Shown here: one piece after another, positions 54,117 through 64,000 of the stretch
Layout: each line of letters begins with the position of its first letter
Numbering within the stretch: the first letter of the stretch is position 1
DNA from: Haberlea rhodopensis
Taxonomy: Eukaryota; Streptophyta; Magnoliopsida; Lamiales; Gesneriaceae
Direction of reading: 5' to 3'
NCBI GenBank assembly: GCA_907163345.1
Contig: CAJQUN010000040.1
Location: 248,001-312,000, forward strand
DNA length: 64,000 nucleotides
Made by a program: the position numbers and the translations under genes
Notes under the pieces: model-generated
Database searches by the model: none
Told to the model about the DNA's origin: nothing
The model's input: the letters and a program-made list of their open reading frames with translations, nothing else

Positions 54117-55992
54117 TTATTTAATGAATATAATCATCATCATCGATCTATTGTTTAACTCTGACCTCTTTACCATCCTTGCTTCATTCTTATCCGAAGG
54201 CAGCTCGGAGTTCCTCATATACTTTAGGATGGGGGTCATCCAGCTTTCCACACTGGGAGGTTCCAACGCTAGCTGTGTTGATGGTGTCAGCTCGGTCTGG
54301 AATACGACCTCCCTTCGGCACATTAGCCCCAATGAATTGGCCCATTTCGCGAGATGGTCTGCTTCGTGGTTATCCTCTTGATGTATCTGTACTATACTCC
54401 ACTCAGAAAAGTTTTCAGACATTTCTTGGATTGCTTTCAGATATTCCATCAATTTCTCGCTCCTGACCTCGAAATTCCCCTTCACCTGCTAGGCTAGTCG
54501 GGAGTCAGAATGAAGGATTACTCTATCCTTTCACCAGTCGGATAGATCAATACTACTCCGACTCCGCATCCCTCGCTGTTCGAGGCCCCATCAACATACA
54601 CGTTACATGCCTCTTCCTTCTCGGATCCGATGATTTCTGCCAAAAAATCGGATAGTGCTTGACCTTTAATAGATGTCCTAGGCTGGTAGGATATGTCACA
54701 TTCACCAAGCTCAATCGTCCATTTAACCAGCCTTCCTGATACATCGGGCTGTGCCATGATCCTCCCCATTTGACTATTCGTTAATACCGCGATGGGGTGG
54801 GACAAGAAATACAGTCTCAGCCTCCTTGCAGTTATAACCAGAGCTAATTCTAGCTTTTCTACCTCTGGGTATTTGAGCTCTGCCCCTCGAAGAGCGTGGC
54901 TGACATAATAAACCGGTTTTTGGTCTGCTCCTTCCTGTTTTATCAATACAGAGCTGACTGCTGCTCTGTGGCCGAGAGGTAAACCCATAACTTTTCTCCG
55001 GGACCAGATTTGACAACACAGGTAGCTCGGCCAAATGACTCTTAAGTCGGCAAAGGCCCTCTCACATTCTTCATTCCACTCGAATGTTTTAGCTTTCCTT
55101 AGTACTTGGAAGAAATGATAACTTCTATGCGCTGACCTGGAAATGAACCGTGTTAAAGAGGCAATTCGACCTAGCATTTTGTGGACTTCCCTTATGTTTT
55201 TAGGGGAACCATGTCTTGTACTGCTCTAACCTTTTCTGGATTGACCTCAATTCCTCTGTCTGTCACCAAGAAACCCATAAACTTCCCACTCTTCACCCCG
55301 AACACACATTTAGCAGGATTCAACTTCAGCTCGGATTTTTTTAGGGTAACAAATGTTTCCTCCAAGTTAGTATGAGGTCAGATCTGCTCCTTGATTTTAC
55401 CAGTATATCATCGACATATACCTCAATATTCCATCCCGCTTGTCCTTCGAATACCTTATCCATCAATCTTTGATACGTAGCCCCGACGGTTTTTAAGGCC
55501 GAAAGGCATGACCACGTAGCAGTACGTTCCCTCTGAGGTGATGAAACTGACTTTGTCCTGATCCTCCTTGGCCAAGGGGGTCTGATGATACCCTTGATAA
55601 GCATCCATAAAGCACAATAACTCATACCCCGATGTGGAATCCACAAGCTGATCGATGCGGGGCAAAGGGTAACAATCTTTGGGGCAGGCTTTGTTCAGAT
55701 CTCTGAAGTCAATGTACATCCTCCACTTCCCGGATGACTTCGGCACTAAGACTACGTTGGAGAGCCAAGTTGGAAACCGCACTTCCCTAATTTGCCCAGC
55801 TTCTAACAAGGCTCGAACTTCCTTGCTTATAACCTTGTCTTTTTCCTGTCCAAAATGTCTCTTTTTCTGCTTGGTTACTCTAACCCTCGGAACGACACTC
55901 AGTCTGTGCTGCGCAACTTTAGGGCAAATCCCACTCAATTCGACTGAAGACCACGCGAACACATCAGCATGCTTTGACAGGCACCTCAGCAA
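54117..55992 (-). pseudogene. Tat reverse transcriptase and dual RNase H, broken
   Basis: Reverse transcriptase: YIDFRDLNKACPKDCYPLPR (about 55780-55720), FMDAYQGYHQ and VVMPFGLKN in one frame, then VYVDDILVKSRS in the next (about 55410), separated by a frameshift near 55490. RNase H: VYYVSHALRGAELKYPEVEK and KGQALSDFLAE in 55177-54518. A second RNase H starts CNVYVDGASNSEGCGVGVVL. After a small deletion near 54515 it continues with QVKGNFEVRSEKLMEYLKA and HQEDNHEADHLAKWA. The dual RNase H is typical of Tat. The pol frame has at least four breaks and its last recognisable residues are at about 54165. Confidence 0.82.
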
Positions 55993-56240
55993 ATCCTGCT
56001 TCAGATCGGCTTAGGTCCGAGGCCACCCTTGTTGTTTTCTCAGGATGACCTGGGACCAGGATAACCTTGTCCTCTCCTTCCAACAATGCTTGCACCTCTT
56101 TTACTCCTTGGGCTTTCTGTATGAGGTGAACCCATTGATCCCCCTGATCATGCCGCCTCCACGTCTTGACCTCTTTACTTCTATCCTTACTGTGTTAGTG
56201 TAACATCTCTTTGATGACGGTCGGTCCCCCTTTACTTCTC

Positions 56241-58152
56241 CTACCTTCTTCCCGACTGGGAATTTGATTTTTGGTGGAAGGTGGAAGCTATAACGCTGAA
56301 CTCGTTCATGGCTGGCCTTCTTAAAATGACGTTATAGGAGGATGGGGTCTCCACGATGGTGAAAGAGGTTAAACGAGTCTTCCTGGCCTCCCCTGGTCCA
56401 TGGATAGGGGTAGGGTGATCTGCCCTAGAGGGTACATTGTATGTCCTGCAAAACAAAAAAGAGGAGTAGAGATTTGCTCAAGAAGATACTCACCTAACTC
56501 CATCTGCTAGAAGGCCTCCTGGAATAACACATTTACGGAGCTCCCCGAGTCCACGAAGACTCTTCCAACCTCGTAGTTCGCGACGATCGCCCTTATTATG
56601 AGGGCATCATTATGAGGCCCTTGCACACCTTCCACATCTCTAGGACCGAAGCTAATCACCACCTCCTCCTCAACATTGACAGCCCTTCCTACGCTCAGCA
56701 TTTCTCTCATGCTCATAGCTTTCCAGGCTCTGTTGGAATCACCATCAGTAGCTCCCCCGGAGATCATGTTGATAAAACCTCGGGGTGGAGAGTTGTTCCT
56801 AGGTAGCTCATGCGCTTCTGGCCTCATTACTAGTCCACAACCTCGTCCGACCTCGGAAAGAGGCACGGAAATTAGCACGTCCATCTCTACCCCTTCCTCA
56901 ATACACACCTCGGCCCCTTCCCTGTGAAAGGTTCCCGGAAGATGCGTCGGGCTGAGGCGCTGTCTGCCTGAACTGGGGACCATTTTGTTGGGTTGGCTCG
57001 AGCTCTCAATCCAATTGACGTAACTCTTGTGTGTCATGCCCAAGCCCTTGATGGAAGTCACAGTATTTCTCCGTGGACACCCTGCTCAGGCCGTCCTCGG
57101 TTCGAGGTGATTTTTGAGGCGCTTGCTCTTCGCAAATCCGGATTGTCTCCTCCTTAGCGATCTTTAGAGGGATAAAGTGGGAGAAACGCCCGAGTCTGGA
57201 GTCTTCCGCGGGCCTTTTTTCTGCAGACCTGAACTGCTTGTCATCAACTTTCGCACCTTCCTTTCTTCTCATTCCCTGAGCTTCCTCAACATTGATATAC
57301 TTCTTAGCTCGCGTTAGTAAATCATCAATGATGGGGGGTCTCTTGACCAAGGATCGGAAAAACTCCCCTGCCCTCAAGCCTTGGGTGAATGCGCTGATCA
57401 AAATTTCTGATGGGCAAGTAGGCACCTCCAGGCTAGTGCCATTAAAGCGCCGAATATACTCTCGAAGGGGCTCGCCATCTACTTGTCTCATCTCAAACAG
57501 ACTTAATGAGGTCTTCTTGTACCGCTTACTGCTGGTGAACTGGTGAAGGAAAATCGAGCTTAACTCTGAGAAGGAGGTTATGGAAGAAGGTTCAAGTTGA
57601 TATAACCATTGTGGGCTGACTTCACCAAGGTGGTGAGGAAAACTTTGCATTTCAGACGGTCCGAGTAGCAATGCGACATGGCAGATTTCTCAAATCTGCC
57701 CAGGTGTTCCTCTGGGTCCGTTCTTTTGTCATACTCCCCAGTATTCGGTGGTCGAAAGTTGCATGGGAGCTCCTCCCATACTATCTCCGAGGAGAAAGGA
57801 GTGCCCTTCTTCGGGGCGCACTGCCCCCGATCCCCTTCTTCATCTCTCTCACCTACTCTCTCAGTTCTTCCACTTCAACCTCGAGGTTAGGACCTCCAGT
57901 GGCTGGCGGGTGAGATGTGTCCACATGCTCGGGTCGTTCATTTTCTCGAATGCTTTCCCCCCGGCCGCTTTCAGAATGATCCATAGCTCGTTTCATGGCT
58001 TTCTCTACCGTCACTGAGATGAGGCGCGTAAGTTGTTCAAAAGTTAGGGCTCCCACCGTCATACTCGTCATAGGTGGTGGCTCTCTTCCGTTGACCGACG
58101 GGGTCCGGTGTTCATTGTTCGTCTCCTGGTTTGTTCTCCGTGTGTTTACCAT
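56241..58152 (-). pseudogene. Tat gag and protease, broken
   Basis: Gag starts MVNTRRTNQETNNEHRTPSV at 58152. It continues in shifted frames through QLEPSSITSFSELSSIFLHQ, LSLFEMRQVDGEPLREYIRR, SEILISAFTQGLRAGEFFRS and AKKYINVEEAQ (57600-57290). The protease is at about 56570-56510 with VGRVFVDSGSSVNVLF. The active site is DSG instead of the more usual DTG. The linker before it has ISGGATDGDSNRAWK, also seen in the right-hand Tat element (62495-62540) as a related ISGGMSGGDSNRA. Stops and shifts at about 57853, 57671 and 57010 prevent a continuous product. Confidence 0.8.
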
Positions 58153-58169
58153 TTTTATCAACACCTTAT

Positions 58170-58194
58170 ATTCTATTTCCCACAGACGGCGTCA
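58170..58194 (-). promoter_or_regulatory. Primer binding site of the minus-strand Tat element
   Basis: The complement reads TGACGCCGTCTGTGGGAA, three bases from the LTR end. The same type, TGGCGCCGTATGTGGGAA, occurs at 61039 in the right-hand Tat element. Confidence 0.8.
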
Positions 58195-58196
58195 AT

Positions 58197-58423
58197 TGTT
58201 ACCTCGGATTTTGGTAGGGTGTCCTCCTCGGCTACATTAACTCCTCCCATTCCGGAGATGAGTTGTACTGAAAGAAAAATGTTAGAAGGGAGCCGGAGAG
58301 GGTTCTCCGAAAGGGCCCCTCCAACGATCAAGTCAGGATATATGATATAAGATGTAGGAAATAAAATGTTTTTTTGCAGGGAAATCACCGGGAGTCTCGT
58401 TACCCTTCAAACCTGATGCCCCC

Positions 58424-58482
<59 letters not shown>

Positions 58483-59047
58483 TGGGGTGAGAGAAGAATA
58501 GCATGCTACGACCGACGGGGGCCTCTGGAGACCATTGCGAGTATTCCACTGGGTGTCAGCGTCTCAGAGGGTGGGGACCACCGACAAATATTGTACCCCT
58601 TGTACGACGCACCACCTACGAGATCTTGATAGTACTAGAAAATATTCCCGAAACATTAGTCACTCTCTGATTGGTCCCTTCGCGAGTGGTCCTTGTGGGA
58701 ATAAAATTCTGTTACAGATAGCTCGGATGGAGGACCACACTAGTGCCCAAGGTACCTCCTAGCCAACGTTGAAGAAGAAACTAGGGGAATTACTTAAAGT
58801 CGGGACACCAGCCCGGGCTGGCTGGGTTTGACCAAACAGGGTTGATGCCACCTGTTGAGCTGAGAACAGGGGGATCAGTCCAGGGCTGGGGTTACGGGTT
58901 TGTTAACCCAGCTGATTTCATGAGGGCGTGTTCCTTCTGGAGTACGAAGATAATTCCCGAGCTGAGCACTTGAGGCAGACGAAGTAGGGTCGGGTTATGC
59001 CCCAGGAGTAAGGGTCGAGGACATACTGACCTCTTATCGGGATATCA
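58197..59047 (-). repeat. 5' LTR of the minus-strand Tat element, with (AC)n(AT)n
   Basis: The inner end is certain (complement ...ACCGAGGTAACA-type border next to the PBS). The outer end is inferred at 59047, where the complement reads TGATATCCCGATAAGAGG, resembling the TGATGTCATATGAC start of the other Tat LTRs. The LTR contains an (AC)~8(AT)~21 microsatellite at 58424-58481. Confidence 0.6.
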
Positions 59048-60374
59048 CTATCTATCTTCATTTTAATTTTCATAGGAGGATCAGCATTGTCTTGTATCGG
59101 CTCCTTCATTTGTTCAAAGATTCTCAATCCAAGTTTAAATCTTGGCAAAGCCATGACTTTTTTATATTTAATTTTTTATGAGCAGATAACCAGCCATCGC
59201 CGAAGTCATTTTTTAGCATTTCAACTCCATCTCTTCGATATGACTACCCACAATCAAAACCAAAACTAGGAGCTAAAAACCATTGATAAAAATACTTAAA
59301 AAATGAATTAAAGCGCAATCAAAATAAATAACAAAATATATGTAAAATATGGACTTATCATTATTTTTTTAAAGGTATAAAATTTAATTAAATTTATAAT
59401 TTTGATGTCTATTAAGTGTGGATATATAGTTATATAATTTTGATCTTCAACTTGAGAGATTTGGTTCTCATTTTTTGGGGTGGCATATATTAGTATTTAT
59501 TTGTTATTTTATTATTATTACATTAAACCTACAATATATTTGGGGGAACAGTATATCTGACATATAGTTCAAATCACATAATAAGTATAGTATTACTTTT
59601 CTTTACTGAAACTACGTCATAATATTCAAAAGGTCCTTTTTGATTAATTCGAGTCCTTACCTCAAATGCATGGTTCTAATATGTCATCAAACTAGAGTTA
59701 AATACGCTCAAAAGTCAAAACCTTATGATTTTTGTATGTATATGAAGTCATTTTGGTGATAGTACAGGAATATTGAGATATTCCGATATACTCGTAATGA
59801 TCTGGAAAAATGAATTACCTCTAGTATTTCTAGAATAGACGAAAATCATTCAACTGGATAAATTTACCCGCTTTGATGAAAGTTAATAACCAACCTCAAC
59901 AAATTTTTTACCAAGAATTTAGCTTATAAATTTGTTGACAAATTCCAATTCAAATTATTTTCAGTTAACTCGCATTGCTTAAAATTGACTTTATACTTGT
60001 ATATATTTGCATTTACATAGGTTCGGAATATCATGAGTCAAGTATTCTCACACATTTGGCTCTCAAATTTGTTATTTAATCTGAAACCCGTGTGTTTAAA
60101 ACTAAGTCACGTAATCTTCCTACATCATTAACATACTGACGCTCCGATCTCGAACTGACGTGTTGATTATTTGTGTGGCGCTTTAAGACACACTAAGTTT
60201 TACTAAGTCGCGCACTGACGCTCCGGTAGTGATCTGACGAATTTAGTGCATGTGCGGTGTTTTACGACTATGTTTTAGTAAATCATGTCTTAAGTTTTAA
60301 TAAGTCATGAATTTAAATGTTATACATTCTTACTTCCCTGGAAATAATATAAGACGTTTTTAACAAATTCATAC
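59048..60374. other. AT-rich intergenic region, no gene recognised
   Basis: A minus-strand frame starting MALPRFKLGLRIFEQM (59154) runs into the LTR and is not recognised. ACTGACGCTCCG is repeated at about 60136 and 60211. Nothing else is supportable. Confidence 0.45.
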
Positions 60375-61037
60375 TGATGTCATATGACATATTGATTTTC
60401 TCGGGTAAAATTCATTTATGAAAATACAAACTCTAAAATCGCCGAACAGAAGTTAGACCGAAGAGATGGTTACCGAACACAGAATACCGATCAGCCTATT
60501 ACCGAGCATCCCTTACCCTCTTCGGGAATTTGGTCAAAATATAGCGAAAGACCCGGTCATAATTAAAATTAATTAACCGGCGGGGATTGAAAGTGCATTA
60601 ATGGGGCGGATATCTCGGACACATTTGCCATGTCTCATCCACGATCAAGGGCTCATCTACGATCAAGGGAGGCATATTCAAGACTTTCTCGCCAAGTAAC
60701 TCCAGAATAGCTCCTATAAATAGGAGTTGAAGGTCTCATTACAGGGGACTTTGAGGGGAGATAGCAAGCAAAAGACTCCGAATAGAGCATTTCCAAGTCT
60801 GTTCGGTCATCATTTGTCTGTACTTTGCAGATATTTTTAGGTGATAATTCTGCGATTGTAATAAGTCAAAAGTCCTGTAACTTGATCATTTTTTCGTGAT
60901 AGTACAATTTAAACTGGATTAGATCACGTGGTTTTTCCTTCAATTCGAAGGTTTTCCACGTAAAAATCTTGGCGTGTTTCCTTTATTTTTTAGTAATCAT
61001 TTCTACCATAAAAACATAAAATAAGCGGATCACATCA
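60375..61037 (+). repeat. 5' LTR of the right-hand Tat element
   Basis: 663 bp, ending GGATCACATCA. The TATA box is in CTCCTATAAATAGGAG at about 60712-60727, a short palindrome around the TATA. Confidence 0.88.
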
Positions 61038-61038
61038 T

Positions 61039-61056
61039 TGGCGCCGTATGTGGGAA
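61039..61056 (+). promoter_or_regulatory. Primer binding site of the right-hand Tat element
   Basis: TGGCGCCGTATGTGGGAA begins one base after the LTR. It is the same type as in the minus-strand Tat element. Confidence 0.85.
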
Positions 61057-61113
61057 ATAGAGTAAAGACGTTGAAGCAGGAAGAATTTTCTAACAAAAAG
61101 TAAATCAAAAGGC

Positions 61114-64000
61114 ATGATGGCTAGAGGTAGAGGTAGGGGGCAAGCTTCCAGGGGAAATGGATCCAATTCTCGCCCATACTCGTTCACAGAACCAAGAGAA
61201 GGGCCAGAAGACGCAGGATCATCTCAGCATATTCCTCGGACATTTCCTGTTGGGGGAATGCCCACGGAACAATTGACAGAAATGATAGCCAGAACTGTCG
61301 GGGAGGTCATGAAGCAATTTATGGCCCCTCCCGGAAACAAGAAACCATGCAGGAAGAACAAGGGGAAGATTTGGCCTCCGTGCAGGAGCCAGAAAAAGAG
61401 CCTGAGGAGGTTAAAGATATTCCCAGTCATTTGAATGATGAAACTGACAAAGCTCTAAATCACCAAATGGAGGAGCTGAAGAATGAGATACAGCAGATGC
61501 GTAATAAAATGGAGGGACGTCTGTATCCCCCGCAAAGGAGCACTCCATTTGCTCTCCATGTTGTTGATGATCCTTTGCCCCCAAACTTCAGGGCTCTAAA
61601 TATGGGAAATTACGACGGTGGTGCAGATCCTGAAGAATATTTGTCTCGATTTGAAAACGCTTCGCTTCTTCATCAACTTACAGATGGAGTGAAATGTCGG
61701 GTTTTCCTGACCATATTGTCTGGTGCGGCGCAATCATGGTTTAATTAGTTGCCAGCGGGAATCATAGACTCCTTCCCGAAGTTTAGTTCTTTATTCTTAC
61801 ATCAGTTTGCAAGCAGTCGGAGTTGCAAGAGAACAACTCTTAGTCTGTTCGGGATTAAGCAAGCGGAGAAGGAATCTCTTCGAGACTTTCTGAAAAGATT
61901 CAGTCACTCATGTCTTGACATTCCACATGTTACCTCTGAAATACTCATCAGCGCGTTCACCCAGGGATTAAAAGAAGGGGATATGTTCCGGTCTTTGGCA
62001 AAAAAGCCACCTTCTGATTATGATGAGCTGTTGGGAAGAGCTTCTAAATACATTAATCTGGAGGAAGCCCAAAGGATGAAGCAAAGAAGAGAAGGAAAAG
62101 TTGGGGAAGAGGCAAACAGAAAGAATAAGCCAGTGGAGCCGATCAAAAGAAGTTTCGACCAGTATCTCCCTATGAGACCTCATTGAGAAGTGGCCATGAA
62201 TCAAAGTATGCCGAAGAGAGGTCGGGGTGGACCCCATAGAGGGGGACCTTTCCGAGGAGGAATGTTCCGAGGAGGGTTGTTCCGAGGAGGAGGTTTTCGA
62301 GGTGGAAGATCTAATGAGTCTGATGGAAGGCAGGGACTTAGCGAGGAGTTCAAGGACAATAATTTCATTCCTAAAAATAACGTAAATACCGGAAGAGGAG
62401 CGCCTCAGCCAGTCCCTTGGTCGGTTCGGGGAGGAAAAGCAGAGGGGGAAGAAGAAACCCTGAACAATGTCCCTAATCGGGGAATTATACATATGATATC
62501 CGGAGGAATGTCGGGTGGAGATTCGAACAGAGCAAGAAAGAGTCATGCTCGGAAACTTTAAGTATTGTCTATTGACCCCAATCATATACATGGGGGTCCG
62601 TCTATATCTTTTGGGCCCGCAGATCTACAAGGGATCCATTTTCCCCATGATGATGCGTTGGTTATCTCTGTCACAGTGGCTAACTACAATGTGCAAAGGA
62701 TTTTCGTGGATACGGGAAGCTCAGCAGACGTACTTTTCCTTAGTACATTAAACCAAATGGACTTGGGGAGCTTACCCATACTGAGGGTGAATACATCTTT
62801 GCACGGATTTGCAGGGGAGGTCATAAATCCGATAGGGCAGGTATCTCTACCAGTTACACTTGGTGAAGAACCAAGGATCAAAACAAAGATGATAAATTTT
62901 CTCATTGTGGAGGCACCATCTTCTTATAATGTAATATTGGGAAGGCCAGCCATAACCGCCTTCGAAGCCGTTGCCTCCACCTATCATCTAACCATGAAAT
63001 TTCCAGTAGGAGAAGAAGTGGGGCAAGTAAGAGGTGATCAAAGTTCATCACGGAAATGTTATGTGCAAGAGTTAAGGCAAGAAAGAGAACAGAAGAAAGA
63101 AGGAAAAGAACGAGGGGGAAGTGAGAAGAGGAAGCGGGACGACGAGGAACGAGTAACCCCCGAAGAGGAGTTCCTCAACATCGAGATGGGTCACCCTACT
63201 AGAATTACTAGAGTGGGATCCCAACTTGATCCGGAATTACAGGAAAAAGTGGTTGATTGTTTAAATCAGCATGTGGATGTATTTGCATGGAGTACATCCG
63301 ATTTAGTTGGAGTAAAACCTGAGGTTGCCGAACACCGCCTCAATGTGGACCCCAATGTTCGGGCAATAAAGCAAAAGAGGAGGCATTTTGGGCCAGAAAA
63401 GGCAGGCCATATTTGCGAGATCGGTTTCCCTACATGGCTCTTGAATGTAGTTTTGGTGCCTAAAGCCGGAGATAAATGGAGAATGTGTGTGGACTTTAGG
63501 GATGTAAATAAAGCATGTCCCAAAGATTGTTATCCACTGCCCAGGATTGATCAGCTAGTAGATTCTACTGCCGGACATGAATTATTATGTCTTATGGATG
63601 CTTATAAAGGATATCATCAAATCCCTTTGGCACAAGAAGATCAATCAAAAGTGAGTTTTGTCACAGCAGGGGGAACCTTTTGTTATGTGGTAATGCCTTT
63701 CGGATTGAAAAATGCTGGAGCCACTTATCAAAGGTTGATGGACAAAATGTTCAAAGAACAGGTTGGTCGGAATGTGAAAGTATATGTGGATGATGTCCTG
63801 ATTAAGAGCCGAAAAGCCGAGGACTTGGTCAAGGATATGGAAGAGGTCTTCAGCACCTTAAGAATATTTGGCGTGAAGTTGAATCCCTCAAAGTGCACTT
63901 TCGGGATTCGTAGTGGCAAGTTTCTGGGATACATGGTCACGGAAAGAGGTGTTGAAGCTAACCCGGAGAAAATCCGGGCCATACAGGAAATGAACCCTCC
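61114..64000 (+). pseudogene. Tat gag-pol with one frameshift and three in-frame stops
   Basis: Gag starts MMARGRGRGQASRGN at 61114. A frameshift near 61340 moves it into the frame that then holds to the window end. In that frame stops lie at 61746 (TAG, probably from CAG), 62184 (TGA, probably from CGA) and 62559 (TAA). Domains: capsid (YDGGADPEEYLSRFENASLL, EILISAFTQGLKEGDMFRSL), an RGG-type basic region of FRGGMFRGGLFRGGGFRGG (62230-62310), protease FVDTGSSADVLF (62703), and reverse transcriptase with KWRMCVDFRDVNKACPKDCY, VVMPFGLKNAGATYQRLMDK and VYVDDVLIKSRK (63781). About 15 residues are deleted in frame near 63410, before the FPTWLLNVVLVPK segment. Integrase would lie to the right, outside the window. 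Confidence 0.88.

Larger units (their letters stand above)
54160..59047 (-). mobile_element. Minus-strand Tat-lineage element lacking integrase and 3' LTR
   Basis: Order from right to left: 5' LTR (58197 to about 59047), PBS (complement of TGACGCCGTCTGTGGG), gag, protease, reverse transcriptase, RNase H and a second RNase H. At about 54160 it stops against the Tekay-like remnant. Integrase, the antisense gene and the 3' LTR are absent. The second, archaeal-type RNase H is a known mark of the Tat lineage. Many frameshifts show it is old. Confidence 0.82.
60375..64000 (+). mobile_element. Tat-lineage element, 5' half (runs off the window)
   Basis: 5' LTR 60375-61037, PBS at 61039, gag from 61114, protease around 62709 and reverse transcriptase to the window end. 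The LTR start (TGATGTCATATGACATATTG) and end match the 3' LTR at 4059-4678, so this is the same family as the left-edge element. If complete, tandem repeats and an antisense gene should lie beyond 64000. Confidence 0.9.

Noticed and set aside
1..64000. tRNA, snRNA or microRNA genes
   Set aside because: No cloverleaf with A and B boxes or recognised ncRNA was found by eye; tRNA-like matches were only primer binding sites of retroelements.

Overview
This window is nuclear DNA from a flowering plant, almost certainly a eudicot. It is AT-rich, its genes have GT-AG introns, and it is dominated by plant-specific LTR retrotransposon lineages (Tat, Reina, Tekay/Del-like, Athila), a Mutator-like element (MULE) and a TRIM. 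The host-derived genes are plant families: ASG1-like, pentatricopeptide repeat (PPR), stearoyl-ACP desaturase and KUP/HAK potassium transporter. I cannot name the species. I see no intact single-copy host gene; every host-derived gene found is broken.

Layout. 1-4678: 3' half of a plus-strand Tat-lineage Ty3/gypsy element, with the integrase end, 55-bp and 96-bp tandem repeats, a spliced antisense gene, a polypurine tract (PPT) and the 3' LTR. 5489-8445: ASG1-like pseudogene with a complete TRIM (6706-7264) in its third intron. 9095-12469: Reina-type chromovirus with both LTRs and a perfect ATAGG target-site duplication (TSD), internally deleted. 14266-16004: probable solo LTR with AAAAA TSD. 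16553-18060: PPR pseudogene. 18900-23426: MULE with a 10-bp TSD, about 230-bp terminal inverted repeats (TIRs) made of short palindromes, a five-exon plant mobile domain (PMD) gene and a truncated transposase pointing towards it. 24650-27650: about 3 kb of roughly 22-bp repeats arranged as a giant inverted repeat. It is followed by fused fragments of a potassium transporter and a stearoyl-ACP desaturase gene. 30475-31125: hAT-type MITE.

31315-41330: very young Tekay/Del-like chromovirus in the order LTR - gag-pol - LTR - truncated gag. It ends next to a decayed plastid 23S rRNA fragment (41404-41534). 43124-54110: remnant of a minus-strand Tekay-like element whose long 3' LTR was split by a 6.8-kb Athila deletion derivative (45289-52134, TSD GTTGA). 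54160-59047: minus-strand Tat element, lacking integrase and 3' LTR. 60375-64000: 5' half of a plus-strand Tat element of the same LTR family as the one at the left edge, leaving the window in reverse transcriptase.

Together this is a nested repeat region. The least ordinary parts are the PMD-carrying MULE with its palindrome-array TIRs, the spliced antisense gene inside the Tat element, the symmetrical minisatellite beside chimeric captured gene fragments, and a GATCGATC palindrome family shared by LTRs of unrelated retroelements.
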